Shown here one piece after another: positions 6,164-11,345 of a stretch of DNA of 11,345 nt. Position 1 is the first letter of the stretch. Each line of letters opens with the position of its first letter. Source of the DNA: an uncultured Lachnospiraceae bacterium. GTDB lineage: Bacteria > Bacillota > Clostridia > Lachnospirales > Lachnospiraceae. The DNA lies in contig CACZOS010000135.1 of NCBI GenBank assembly GCA_902782815.1, positions 1-11,345 of the forward strand, written 5' to 3'. Under the pieces are notes generated by a model that saw only the letters and a program-made list of their open reading frames with translations, did not search any database and was not told where the DNA came from. The position numbers and the translations under genes are program-made.

Positions 6164-7828
6164 TCAGACCTCCGTGATGATGGGAAGGATCATGGGACGC
6201 CGTTTCATCCGCTTCCAGATAAAGTCGGACAGGTCATCCCGGATGGTGTTTTTGATCCGGCCCCAGTCATTGATCTTCCGCTCGTTGCAGTGGTCCAGGG
6301 AATCCATGACCACCTGTTTTGCCTCCAGGATCAGGTCTTCGCTTTCCCTGACATAGATAAATCCCCGGGAGACGATATCCGGTCCCGACAAAAGCATGTT
6401 GTTGTAACGGTCAAGGGTGACCACAACGATAAACAGTCCGTTCTGGGACAGGTTCTGCCGGTCTCGGAGGACAATATTGCCCACGTCGCCGACGCCCAGG
6501 CCGTCTACAAATATCCCTCCTGCAGTGACCCTGTCCACCAGTTCCGCCTTCTGTTCGGAGAGGGAAAGGACATCACCGGAATGGAGAATAAGGACATTCT
6601 CCTTGGGGATACCCATCTCCATGGCCAGTTCCTTATGCCTCTTCAGATGGCGGAACTCTCCGTGAACGGGAATGGCGTAACGGGGTTTTGTCAGGGTGTA
6701 GATCAGTTTGATCTCCTCCTGACAGGCATGACCGGATACATGGGTATCCTGGAAGATCACCTTGGCTCCCTTTTTGGCCAGTTCGTTCATGATCCTGGAA
6801 ACCGCCTTCTCATTTCCCGGAATGGGATGGGAACTGAAGATGATCACATCCCCCGGAACGATGGAAACCTTCCGGTGTATGGAATTGGCCATACGGGACA
6901 GAGCTGCCATGGTCTCTCCCTGGCTCCCTGTGGTGATCAGCACCAGCTGTTCATCGGGATATCTCCTCATCTCCTCGATGTCGATGAGGGTATTTTCAGG
7001 TATGTGGATGTATCCTAATTCGGCGGCGGTGGAGATGGTATTCACCATGCTCCTGCCTTCCACGATAACTTTCTTGTTCAGTTCGTAGGCACAGTTGATA
7101 ATCTGCTGTACCCTGTCCACATTGGACGCGAAGGTTGCCACGATGATCCTGTGGTCCTTATTGTCCTCAAATACATTCTTCAGTGTCTTCCCCACGGTTC
7201 TCTCCGAGGGGGTAAATCCTTCTCTTCCTACATTGGTGCTGTCACACATGAGGGCCAGCACACCCTTCTTGCCAAGCTCGGCAAAACGCCCCAGGTCGAT
7301 GGCATCACCGAATACCGGTGTGTAGTCTATCTTAAAATCGCCGGTGTGGACGATCACACCCGCGGGGGTATAGATGGCAAGTGCCGCAGCATCACTGATA
7401 CTGTGATTGGTTTTGATGAATTCAATGCGAAAACATCCCAGATTGATGGACTGGCCGTGTTTGATCACCTTTCGTCTGGTCGTGTTCATCAGGCCGTGCT
7501 CTTTCAGTTTGTTTTCGATCAGACCCATGGTGAGCTTGGTGGCATAAATGGGAATATTCAGCTCTTTGAGCAGATAGGGAATAGCCCCGATATGGTCCTC
7601 GTGCCCGTGGGTGATCACCAGTCCTTTTACCTTTGATGCATTTTCTTTCAAGTAAGTGAAATCCGGAATAACCAGATCTATGCCTAACATCTCTTCGTCA
7701 GGAAAAGCCAGACCACAGTCTACCACGACGATATTGTCCTCGTACTCAAAGGCCGTGATGTTCATTCCGATCTGCTCTAATCCTCCGAGAGGTATTATCC
7801 TCACTGACTCTTTTACCGTTTTCTTCAA
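6164..7828 (-). CDS. rnj: Ribonuclease J
   Basis: Metallo-beta-lactamase/beta-CASP nuclease with 5'-to-3' exo- and endonuclease activity, central to mRNA turnover and rRNA maturation. It has 554 residues, the usual length. Motif 2 is HGHEDH (74-79). Further metal and phosphate-site residues are H142 (NHSISDA), H161/D164 (HTGDFK), the SGHA loop (365-368) and H389 in PVHGEFRHL. The beta-CASP insert spans about 216-385 and the C-terminal RNase J domain about 457-554 (SRGFIYVRE within it). The start is a TTG (7826-7828) behind a strong GGAGG (7836-7840, 7-base spacing); no in-frame ATG offers a better start. The leader folds (see 7857-7917). The downstream YlbF-like gene suggests an RNA-decay pair. 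One paralogue is seen; whether this is J1- or J2-type cannot be decided here. Confidence 0.97.
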   Translation of the reverse strand: MKKTVKESVRIIPLGGLEQIGMNITAFEYEDNIVVVDCGLAFPDEEMLGIDLVIPDFTYLKENASKVKGLVITHGHEDHIGAIPYLLKELNIPIYATKLTMGLIENKLKEHGLMNTTRRKVIKHGQSINLGCFRIEFIKTNHSISDAAALAIYTPAGVIVHTGDFKIDYTPVFGDAIDLGRFAELGKKGVLALMCDSTNVGREGFTPSERTVGKTLKNVFEDNKDHRIIVATFASNVDRVQQIINCAYELNKKVIVEGRSMVNTISTAAELGYIHIPENTLIDIEEMRRYPDEQLVLITTGSQGETMAALSRMANSIHRKVSIVPGDVIIFSSHPIPGNEKAVSRIMNELAKKGAKVIFQDTHVSGHACQEEIKLIYTLTKPRYAIPVHGEFRHLKRHKELAMEMGIPKENVLILHSGDVLSLSEQKAELVDRVTAGGIFVDGLGVGDVGNIVLRDRQNLSQNGLFIVVVTLDRYNNMLLSGPDIVSRGFIYVRESEDLILEAKQVVMDSLDHCNERKINDWGRIKNTIRDDLSDFIWKRMKRRPMILPIITEV

Positions 7829-7835
7829 GTTTCTA

Positions 7836-7840
7836 CCTCC
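7836..7840 (-). promoter_or_regulatory. Ribosome binding site fixing the TTG start of rnj
   Basis: GGAGG on the minus strand, 7 bases before TTG (7826-7828). The only ATG nearby (in CAATGGAGG) opens a five-codon frame ending in TGA that overlaps the TTG, so it cannot be the rnj start. The strong site supports TTG initiation. Confidence 0.85.
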
Positions 7841-7856
7841 ATTGTCGGTTCTGAGG

Positions 7857-7917
7857 CAGGATAACCTTATGACGGTGCTTGCAGCAAAATCCGTATTCTG
7901 TTGTATTCCTTATCCCG
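7857..7917 (-). promoter_or_regulatory. Candidate structured 5' leader of rnj
   Basis: Read as minus-strand RNA, an 8-bp outer stem pairs CGGGATAA (7910-7917) with TTATCCTG (7857-7864), including one G-U pair. It encloses a second arm: ACGG (7891-7894) with CCGT (7872-7875), then TGCT (7883-7886) with AGCA (7876-7879) around a three-base loop, with an A/T-rich bulge between the two helices. The structure ends about 16 bases before the rnj Shine-Dalgarno. Its position suggests control of rnj expression, for example autoregulation, as is known for some other RNase genes. I do not recognise a named RNA family. Confidence 0.45.
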
Positions 7918-7953
7918 TAGGATCCTCCCTGGGATGATCCCCGGAATTCTAGT

Positions 7954-7993
7954 AAAAAAACCCGTCCATATACCAGAGTATCTGTCGGAGGGT
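7954..7993 (-). terminator. Intrinsic terminator between DUF1292 gene and rnj
   Basis: In minus-strand RNA, ACCCTCC (7987-7993) pairs with GGA-C-GGGT (7960-7967, one bulged base) around an inner ATAC/GTAT helix, followed at once by a run of seven T (7954-7960). It lies 30-70 bases after the DUF1292 stop codon. An alternative upstream pairing (CTGT...CGG with CCG...ACAG) could compete with the terminator stem, so attenuation ahead of rnj cannot be excluded. Confidence 0.7.
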
Positions 7994-8025
7994 CCTTTCC
8001 TTGCCGCTAAACAGCCGCAAAAGCA

Positions 8026-8319
8026 TTATTCCACTTCAAAATCCAAATCTTCCATTAACTGTTCAAATATTTTGGAGATGGACATCATCTCCTCCTCATC
8101 CGTGACCTCCTCATAGGTGCTTTCTTCACGGCTGGGGGATTCTTTTTCCTTCAGGATGAAAGCGTAGGCTTCTTCTGTTTCTTCGTCCCAGTTCCCATCT
8201 TCGGAAGGGGATACGAGCAGATAATTCACTCCGTTGATCCTGGTCTGTTCCAGGACAGCCAATTCGATCTTCTCCCCTTCTTCGGTATAGAAGGGAATCA
8301 TTGTAAAACCTTTCATCAT
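8026..8319 (-). CDS. DUF1292 family protein (YrzB-like)
   Basis: A small acidic cytosolic protein (97 residues from the ATG at 8317-8319). The N-terminal half has the DUF1292 beta pattern: MIPFYTEEGEKIELAVLEQTRINGVNYLLVSP, then AYAFILKEKE. A Glu-rich stretch follows, ending in an ISKIFEQLMEDLDF helix. The function of the family is unknown. The start overlaps the ruvX stop codon, and AGGAG at 8322-8326 is only 2 to 3 bases from this ATG. The next ATG (8314-8316) has better spacing and would remove one residue. In B. subtilis yrzB also follows yrrK (ruvX) and yrzL (ireB), so the triple is a conserved neighbourhood. Confidence 0.88.
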   Translation of the reverse strand: MMKGFTMIPFYTEEGEKIELAVLEQTRINGVNYLLVSPSEDGNWDEETEEAYAFILKEKESPSREESTYEEVTDEEEMMSISKIFEQLMEDLDFEVE

Positions 8320-8789
8320 ATCTCCTCTTGATCTTCTTCCGTCTTCTCTTCCTTCTGCTCGGTCATGGGGTGGGCATCCATATAGGACTGCAGGATCAAT
8401 GCTGCAGCCATCCGGTCAATCTTCTCCTTCCGATGTTCACGGCGAACGCCTCCTTCCATGAGGATACGCTCCGATTCTATGGTGGTCAGTCTCTCATCCC
8501 ACAATACGACTTCCAATCCTGTTCTGCGTTCCAGCATATCCCGGAACTCCATGGTCTCCAACGCACGGTCTCCCAGACTGTTATTCATGTTTTTGGGCAG
8601 ACCGAGTATGATCTTCTCAATCCGGTATTCTTCAGCCAGGGCTTCGATCCTTGCCAGGGTCTGTCTCAGCTTCTTTCCGGACTTGCGGAAGATCGTCTCC
8701 ACGCCCTGGGCGGTGATCCCCAGGCGGTCACTGACGGCAACGCCCACCGTCTTTGTCCCGTAATCGAGACCCATCCAACGTCTTTCCAT
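8316..8789 (-). CDS. ruvX: Putative pre-16S rRNA nuclease / Holliday junction resolvase homologue (RuvX/YqgF)
   Basis: RNase H-fold nuclease of the YqgF family; the E. coli member takes part in maturation of the 16S rRNA 5' end. The 157 residues contain GLDYGTKTVGVAVSD (7-21, catalytic D9), IILGLPKNMNNSLGDRA (60-76), VVLWDERLTT (94-103, with acidic D98/E99) and IDRMAAALILQSYMD (124-138, final catalytic aspartate D125). The charged C-terminal tail (QKEEKTEEDQEEI) is not conserved in type. The start lies two bases beyond the ireB stop, with only a weak ribosome binding site, so translation is likely coupled to ireB. The stop overlaps the next gene's ATG. Confidence 0.95.
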   Translation of the reverse strand: MERRWMGLDYGTKTVGVAVSDRLGITAQGVETIFRKSGKKLRQTLARIEALAEEYRIEKIILGLPKNMNNSLGDRALETMEFRDMLERRTGLEVVLWDERLTTIESERILMEGGVRREHRKEKIDRMAAALILQSYMDAHPMTEQKEEKTEEDQEEI

Positions 8790-8791
8790 AA

Positions 8792-9049
8792 TTACTTCAG
8801 CTGTGTTTCAATATAGTTCTCAAAAAGAACCTCGATGATCTCGTCTCTCTCAACCTTCATGATAATGCTCCTGGCATTATTGTGGCTGGTGATATAAGTA
8901 GGGTCTCCCGACATAATATAGCCCACGATCTGATTCACCGGATTATAGCCTTTTTCCGACAATGCTTCATAAACATCCCTGATGATGGACTTCACGTCAT
9001 ATTCCTGCTCTTTAACCACCTGAAAGAACTGCGTATTATTGTTCGACAT
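8792..9049 (-). CDS. ireB: IreB family regulatory phosphoprotein (DUF965/YrzL)
   Basis: Small cytosolic protein of 85 residues. In Enterococcus faecalis IreB is phosphorylated at N-terminal threonines by the PASTA-domain kinase IreK and lowers cephalosporin resistance. Family signatures are QEYDVKSIIRDVYEALSEKGYNPVNQIVGYIMSGDPTYITSHNNAR (15-60) and RDEIIEVLFENYIE. The flexible N-terminus has a single threonine, T6 in NNNTQFF, just before the conserved phenylalanine; E. faecalis has two sites. The ATG at 9047-9049 has AAGGAGG at 9055-9061. It is the first gene of the ireB–ruvX–DUF1292 unit and has its own promoter. No kinase or phosphatase gene is in the window. Confidence 0.95.
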   Translation of the reverse strand: MSNNNTQFFQVVKEQEYDVKSIIRDVYEALSEKGYNPVNQIVGYIMSGDPTYITSHNNARSIIMKVERDEIIEVLFENYIETQLK

Positions 9050-9087
9050 CGCTACCTCCTTCCCGCAAATTTCAAGATTCGCTTACC

Positions 9088-9116
9088 ATTTTACTATGGT
9101 TAACCCTAAAATTCAA
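9088..9116 (-). promoter_or_regulatory. Predicted sigma-A promoter of ireB–ruvX–DUF1292
   Basis: On the minus strand, TTGAAT (9111-9116), 17 bases, then TAAAAT (9088-9093). The -35 box overlaps the last codons of mtaB. No terminator separates mtaB from ireB, so the unit is probably also reached by read-through from mtaB. Confidence 0.7.
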
Positions 9117-10437
9117 TGGAAACTTTACCCAGCATGCCCTGCCCGTCCAAAGATTGTTCAATTATTGCGTCAATAATCTGATTAGATTTCAGGGAAAGGG
9201 ATGTGTCTTCCATCGGGACCAGAACCCTCATATAGCGCTCTGTATAGCCCTGCATATACCTTTTTCCGTCACGGATGACCTCCTCCTCCAGAAGCACGCT
9301 CTCCTTCCGGCCGATCCGGGAGGATTCAAAGGCCGCCTTATGCCTTTTTACCATATCCAGCAGGATATCCGAACGCCGGGCCTTTGTCTTATCATCCACC
9401 TGTCCCGGCATCTTTTCGGCCCTGGTACCCTTTCTGACCGAAAACTTAAAGACGTGCATCTCATAGAGATTTATCTCCTCCAGATAGGCTGCGGTCCGGT
9501 CAAACTCCTCGTCCGTCTCCCCGGCAAAACCCACGATGATGTCCGTGGTCAGGGCCGGCTCATCATAATAGCGTCTGAGAAGCCGTACCGCCTCCAGGTA
9601 TTCCCGGGTGTCATACTTTCGGTTCATCCTTTTCAGGGTTTCGTCACAGCCACTCTGCAGGGAGAGATGGAAATGAGGACAGACCTTTTCACAATCCTTC
9701 AGGCTTTTGACAAAGGATTCGGTGATTATGCGGGGTTCCAGAGAACCCAGCCTGATCCTCCTGATCCCCTCCACCTCATTGAGCTGGCCGATCAGGGTCA
9801 GAAGATCTGTGGTTCCCAGATCCTTCCCGTAGGAACTCAGGTGGATGCCGGTAAGGACGATCTCCAGATAGCCCTTGTCCGCAAGCTGCCTGACTTCCCT
9901 GAGGATATCCCCGGGCTGCCGGCTTCGTATGCGGCCCCTGGTGTAGGGGATGATACAGTAGGAACAGAACTGGTTGCAGCCGTCCTGGATCTTCAGATAG
10001 GCCCTGGTGTGGTCGTTTACACGGGTGACGAAAAGGGGTTCATATTCCGCTCCCCGGCCCAGGTCCGTCAGCTCGCAGATCTTCTCCTTCTCCCGGAAAT
10101 ACCGGTCCAGAATGTCCCCGATGTCTTTTTTCTTGTTATTTCCGATCAGGATGTCCGCGGTCCCCTGCTCAAGGAGATCATTTTCTCCAGACTGGATATA
10201 GCATCCCGCAGCCACCACCACCGCCTCAGGATTCTTTTTTCTGGCCCGGTGGATCATCTGGCGGCTTTTCCGGTCGGCAATATTGGTGACGGAACAGGTA
10301 TTGATCACATAGACATCCGCCTCCTCCTTAAAATCCACGATGGTGTATCCCCGGCTTTCCAGGATCTCCGTCATGGCATTGGTCTCGTATTGATTGACTT
10401 TACATCCCAGGGTGAGAAATGCCGCTTTTTTATCCAT
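9106..10437 (-). CDS. mtaB: tRNA ct6A37/t6A37 C2-methylthiotransferase (MtaB)
   Basis: Radical-SAM enzyme that adds a methylthio group to threonylcarbamoyladenosine at position 37 of ANN-decoding tRNAs (ms2t6A). The 443 residues comprise the UPF0004 domain with LTLGCKVNQYE (C12), NTCSVT (C48) and AAGC (C79) as ligands of the auxiliary cluster, the radical-SAM motif CNQFCSYC (C154, C158, C161), HLSLQSGCD (257-265) and a C-terminal TRAM domain (about 375-441). The LGCKVNQYE start separates MtaB from MiaB and RimO. I take the ATG at 10435-10437, preceded by AGGAAAGGA (10447-10455). A TTG in frame at 10464 would add nine residues that lack similarity and a ribosome binding site, and those bases overlap the divergent promoter. 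Confidence 0.95.
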   Translation of the reverse strand: MDKKAAFLTLGCKVNQYETNAMTEILESRGYTIVDFKEEADVYVINTCSVTNIADRKSRQMIHRARKKNPEAVVVAAGCYIQSGENDLLEQGTADILIGNNKKKDIGDILDRYFREKEKICELTDLGRGAEYEPLFVTRVNDHTRAYLKIQDGCNQFCSYCIIPYTRGRIRSRQPGDILREVRQLADKGYLEIVLTGIHLSSYGKDLGTTDLLTLIGQLNEVEGIRRIRLGSLEPRIITESFVKSLKDCEKVCPHFHLSLQSGCDETLKRMNRKYDTREYLEAVRLLRRYYDEPALTTDIIVGFAGETDEEFDRTAAYLEEINLYEMHVFKFSVRKGTRAEKMPGQVDDKTKARRSDILLDMVKRHKAAFESSRIGRKESVLLEEEVIRDGKRYMQGYTERYMRVLVPMEDTSLSLKSNQIIDAIIEQSLDGQGMLGKVSIEF

Positions 10438-10457
10438 TTGGAACCATCCTTTCCTGA

Positions 10458-10486
10458 TTGACAATTATCTGAAAAAAAGGTACTAT
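10458..10486 (+). promoter_or_regulatory. Predicted sigma-A promoter of the HPr-like gene
   Basis: Perfect TTGACA (10458-10463), 17-base spacer with an A7 run, then TACTAT (10481-10486), about 40 bases before the ATG. Its -10 box is superimposed on the predicted divergent mtaB -10. Confidence 0.75.
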
Positions 10487-10509
10487 AAACATAACATAAT
10501 CACAGTAAA
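10482..10509 (-). promoter_or_regulatory. Possible sigma-A promoter of mtaB
   Basis: On the minus strand, TTTACT (10504-10509), 16 bases, then TATAGT (10482-10487). The match is moderate. It shares five bases of its -10 with the plus-strand promoter, so the two RNA polymerase sites would exclude each other. Confidence 0.5.
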
Positions 10510-10526
10510 GAAGGGGGATTTTTCCG

Positions 10527-10769
10527 ATGAAAACAGTGAAAGTATCTTTGAATTCTATTGATAAAGTGAAAACTTTTGTAAACCTGATCAACCGTTTTGA
10601 CGCAGAGTTTGACCTGGTTTCCGGCCGTTACGTGATCGACGCCAAGTCCATCATGGGGATTTTCAGTCTGGACATTTCCAAGCCCATCGACCTGAATATC
10701 CACAACTGCGACAATATCGATGAGATCCTGGAGCAGCTTACTCCTTACATCATCGAGGATGCAGAGTAA
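10527..10769 (+). CDS. HPr-like protein without the phosphorylatable histidine
   Basis: An 80-residue protein with the HPr fold signature: a first strand MKTVKVSLNSIDKVKTFVNLI, then AEFDLVSGRYVIDAKSIMGIFSLDISKPIDLNIH and a last helix NIDEILEQLTPYII. The AKSIMG segment (39-44) matches the HPr regulatory-serine region, with S41 at the position of HPr Ser46. The GLHARPA motif bearing His15, which accepts phosphate from PTS enzyme I, is missing. It therefore cannot act as a normal phosphocarrier; a Crh-like regulatory role is one possibility, but that is inference. Such proteins are common as single genes in Clostridia. The ATG at 10527 follows AAGGGGGA (10511-10518). Transcribed alone, it is divergent from mtaB and convergent with thiI. 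Confidence 0.88.
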   Translation: MKTVKVSLNSIDKVKTFVNLINRFDAEFDLVSGRYVIDAKSIMGIFSLDISKPIDLNIHNCDNIDEILEQLTPYIIEDAE

Positions 10770-10821
10770 GTTCCTGAGGATCGTCAGATCATCCGGTTTT
10801 TGTTCCCATACCATAAAAGCG

Positions 10822-10853
10822 AAGAGGAAAGCTGAAGGCTTTCCTCTTTTTTT
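10822..10853 (+). terminator. Intrinsic terminator of the HPr-like gene
   Basis: Perfect 11-bp stem: AAGAGGAAAGC (10822-10832) and GCTTTCCTCTT (10838-10848) around a five-base loop, running into T-rich sequence to 10853. It starts 53 bases after the stop codon. On the other strand it is followed only by CGCTTTT, so it could weakly serve the convergent thiI as well. Confidence 0.92.
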
Positions 10854-10895
10854 GTCGGTAAGCGTCACTTTAACCCTTCTTTCCGGATCCCGGGA

Positions 10896-11345
10896 TCAGG
10901 GCCGGACCATAAGGATCTCTTCCGTCTCAATGGCCGCTCTGAAAAGGTCGTCGATGCAGTCATCCAGCTTGCGCTCGGATTTTTTAATGACATCAAGGCG
11001 GGGCTTGGTCACCGGGTGCTTGGCCACAAAAATGGTACAGCAGTCCTCGTAGGGAAGGATGGATGTCTCATAGGTGCCGATCTTTTCCGCCGTGCTGATG
11101 ATGTCCTGTTTGTCCATGCCGATACACGGGCGGAATACAGGCATGGTACAGACCTCATTGGTCACGAAGAGGCTTTGCATGGTCTGGCTTGCCACCTGGC
11201 CGATGCTCTCCCCGGTAACCAGGGCCAGACAGTCACTCTTTGAAGCAAAGTGTTCGGCGATCTTCATCATGTAGCGCCGCATGATGATGGTCAGCTCATC
11301 GTGGGGGCACTTCTCGTAGATGGCCATCTGTATGTCCGTGAAATT
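10896..11345 (-). CDS. thiI: tRNA 4-thiouridine synthase ThiI, C-terminal 149 residues, cut by window edge
   Basis: Adenylates uridine 8 of tRNA and transfers sulfur to form 4-thiouridine; in some bacteria it also supplies sulfur for thiamine. The frame stays open to base 11345, so the N-terminal THUMP region lies outside. Visible parts of the AANH/PP-loop domain are ALVTGESIGQVASQT (window residues 41-55), the FRPCIGMDKQDI segment and PYEDCCTIF (98-106), whose cysteine matches the catalytic Cys344 region of E. coli ThiI. The protein ends soon after (EEILMVRP), so the C-terminal rhodanese domain of the enterobacterial form is absent, as usual in Firmicutes, where a cysteine desulfurase partner (NifZ/IscS-like) delivers sulfur. 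The cysteine in RPCIG is unusual to my eye, where leucine is common. Confidence 0.96.
   Translation of the reverse strand, partial: NFTDIQMAIYEKCPHDELTIIMRRYMMKIAEHFASKSDCLALVTGESIGQVASQTMQSLFVTNEVCTMPVFRPCIGMDKQDIISTAEKIGTYETSILPYEDCCTIFVAKHPVTKPRLDVIKKSERKLDDCIDDLFRAAIETEEILMVRP

Noticed and set aside
6134..7018. 294-codon plus-strand frame opposite rnj
   Set aside because: Antisense shadow of RNase J; no ribosome binding site or family features.
7829..7847. Five-codon upstream ORF overlapping the rnj TTG start
   Set aside because: Its ATG lies within the rnj Shine-Dalgarno segment and has no ribosome binding site of its own; most likely chance.
9154..10461. 435-codon open frame on the plus strand opposite mtaB
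   Set aside because: The minus-strand frame is a full MtaB with all motifs. The plus-strand translation shows no recognisable family pattern, and long antisense frames are expected with this codon use.

Overview
The window looks like a housekeeping region of a low-to-mid GC Firmicute of the class Clostridia, probably Lachnospiraceae-like. The evidence is gene content and order: an atypical HPr-family protein beside thiI and an mtaB-type methylthiotransferase, an ireB–ruvX–DUF1292 cluster, RNase J, and a CIRCE-controlled groES–groEL operon. The trmR/trhP and ruvX/ireB/DUF1292 genes recall the yrzL–yrrK–yrzB–yrrL–yrrM–yrrN/O region of Bacillus subtilis. No mobile element, CRISPR array, tRNA or rRNA is visible, and no gene-free stretch exceeds about 200 bases.

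Almost everything is on the minus strand, so transcription runs from high to low coordinates. At the right edge is the C-terminal part of thiI (10896-11345, minus). It converges on the only plus-strand gene, an HPr-like protein without the phosphorylatable histidine (10527-10769), and a strong terminator lies between them. Divergent from the HPr-like gene, with apparently overlapping -10 boxes, is mtaB (9106-10437). A good sigma-A promoter at the end of mtaB then starts ireB–ruvX–DUF1292 (9049 down to 8026), which closes with a hairpin and T-run terminator at 7954-7993.

The next block is rnj (RNase J, TTG start, foldable leader), a YlbF/YmcA-family protein, an MltG-like protein with only the membrane anchor and LysM-like domain, trmR and trhP (7828 down to 3390). 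It joins an RNA-decay pair to a wobble-uridine modification pair. efp (2739-3296) and a membrane-anchored polysaccharide deacetylase (1378-2541) follow, each with its own good promoter. A 58-residue ORF (1192-1368) lies just beyond the deacetylase stop codon and in the same frame. Last comes groES–groEL behind a perfect CIRCE operator. groEL runs off the left edge after 228 codons.

Functionally the region is dominated by translation and RNA quality: MtaB, ThiI, TrmR and TrhP modify tRNA, EF-P rescues stalled ribosomes, RNase J and perhaps the YlbF-like protein act in mRNA decay, and GroES/EL fold proteins. Three other genes touch the cell envelope: the deacetylase, the MltG-like protein and ireB (a substrate of a PASTA kinase in enterococci). 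I see no clearly new multi-gene system. The most interesting items are the in-frame small ORF after the deacetylase, the catalytic-domain-less MltG relative, the rnj leader, the YlbF/RNase J pairing, and the overlapping divergent promoters at mtaB/HPr-like.
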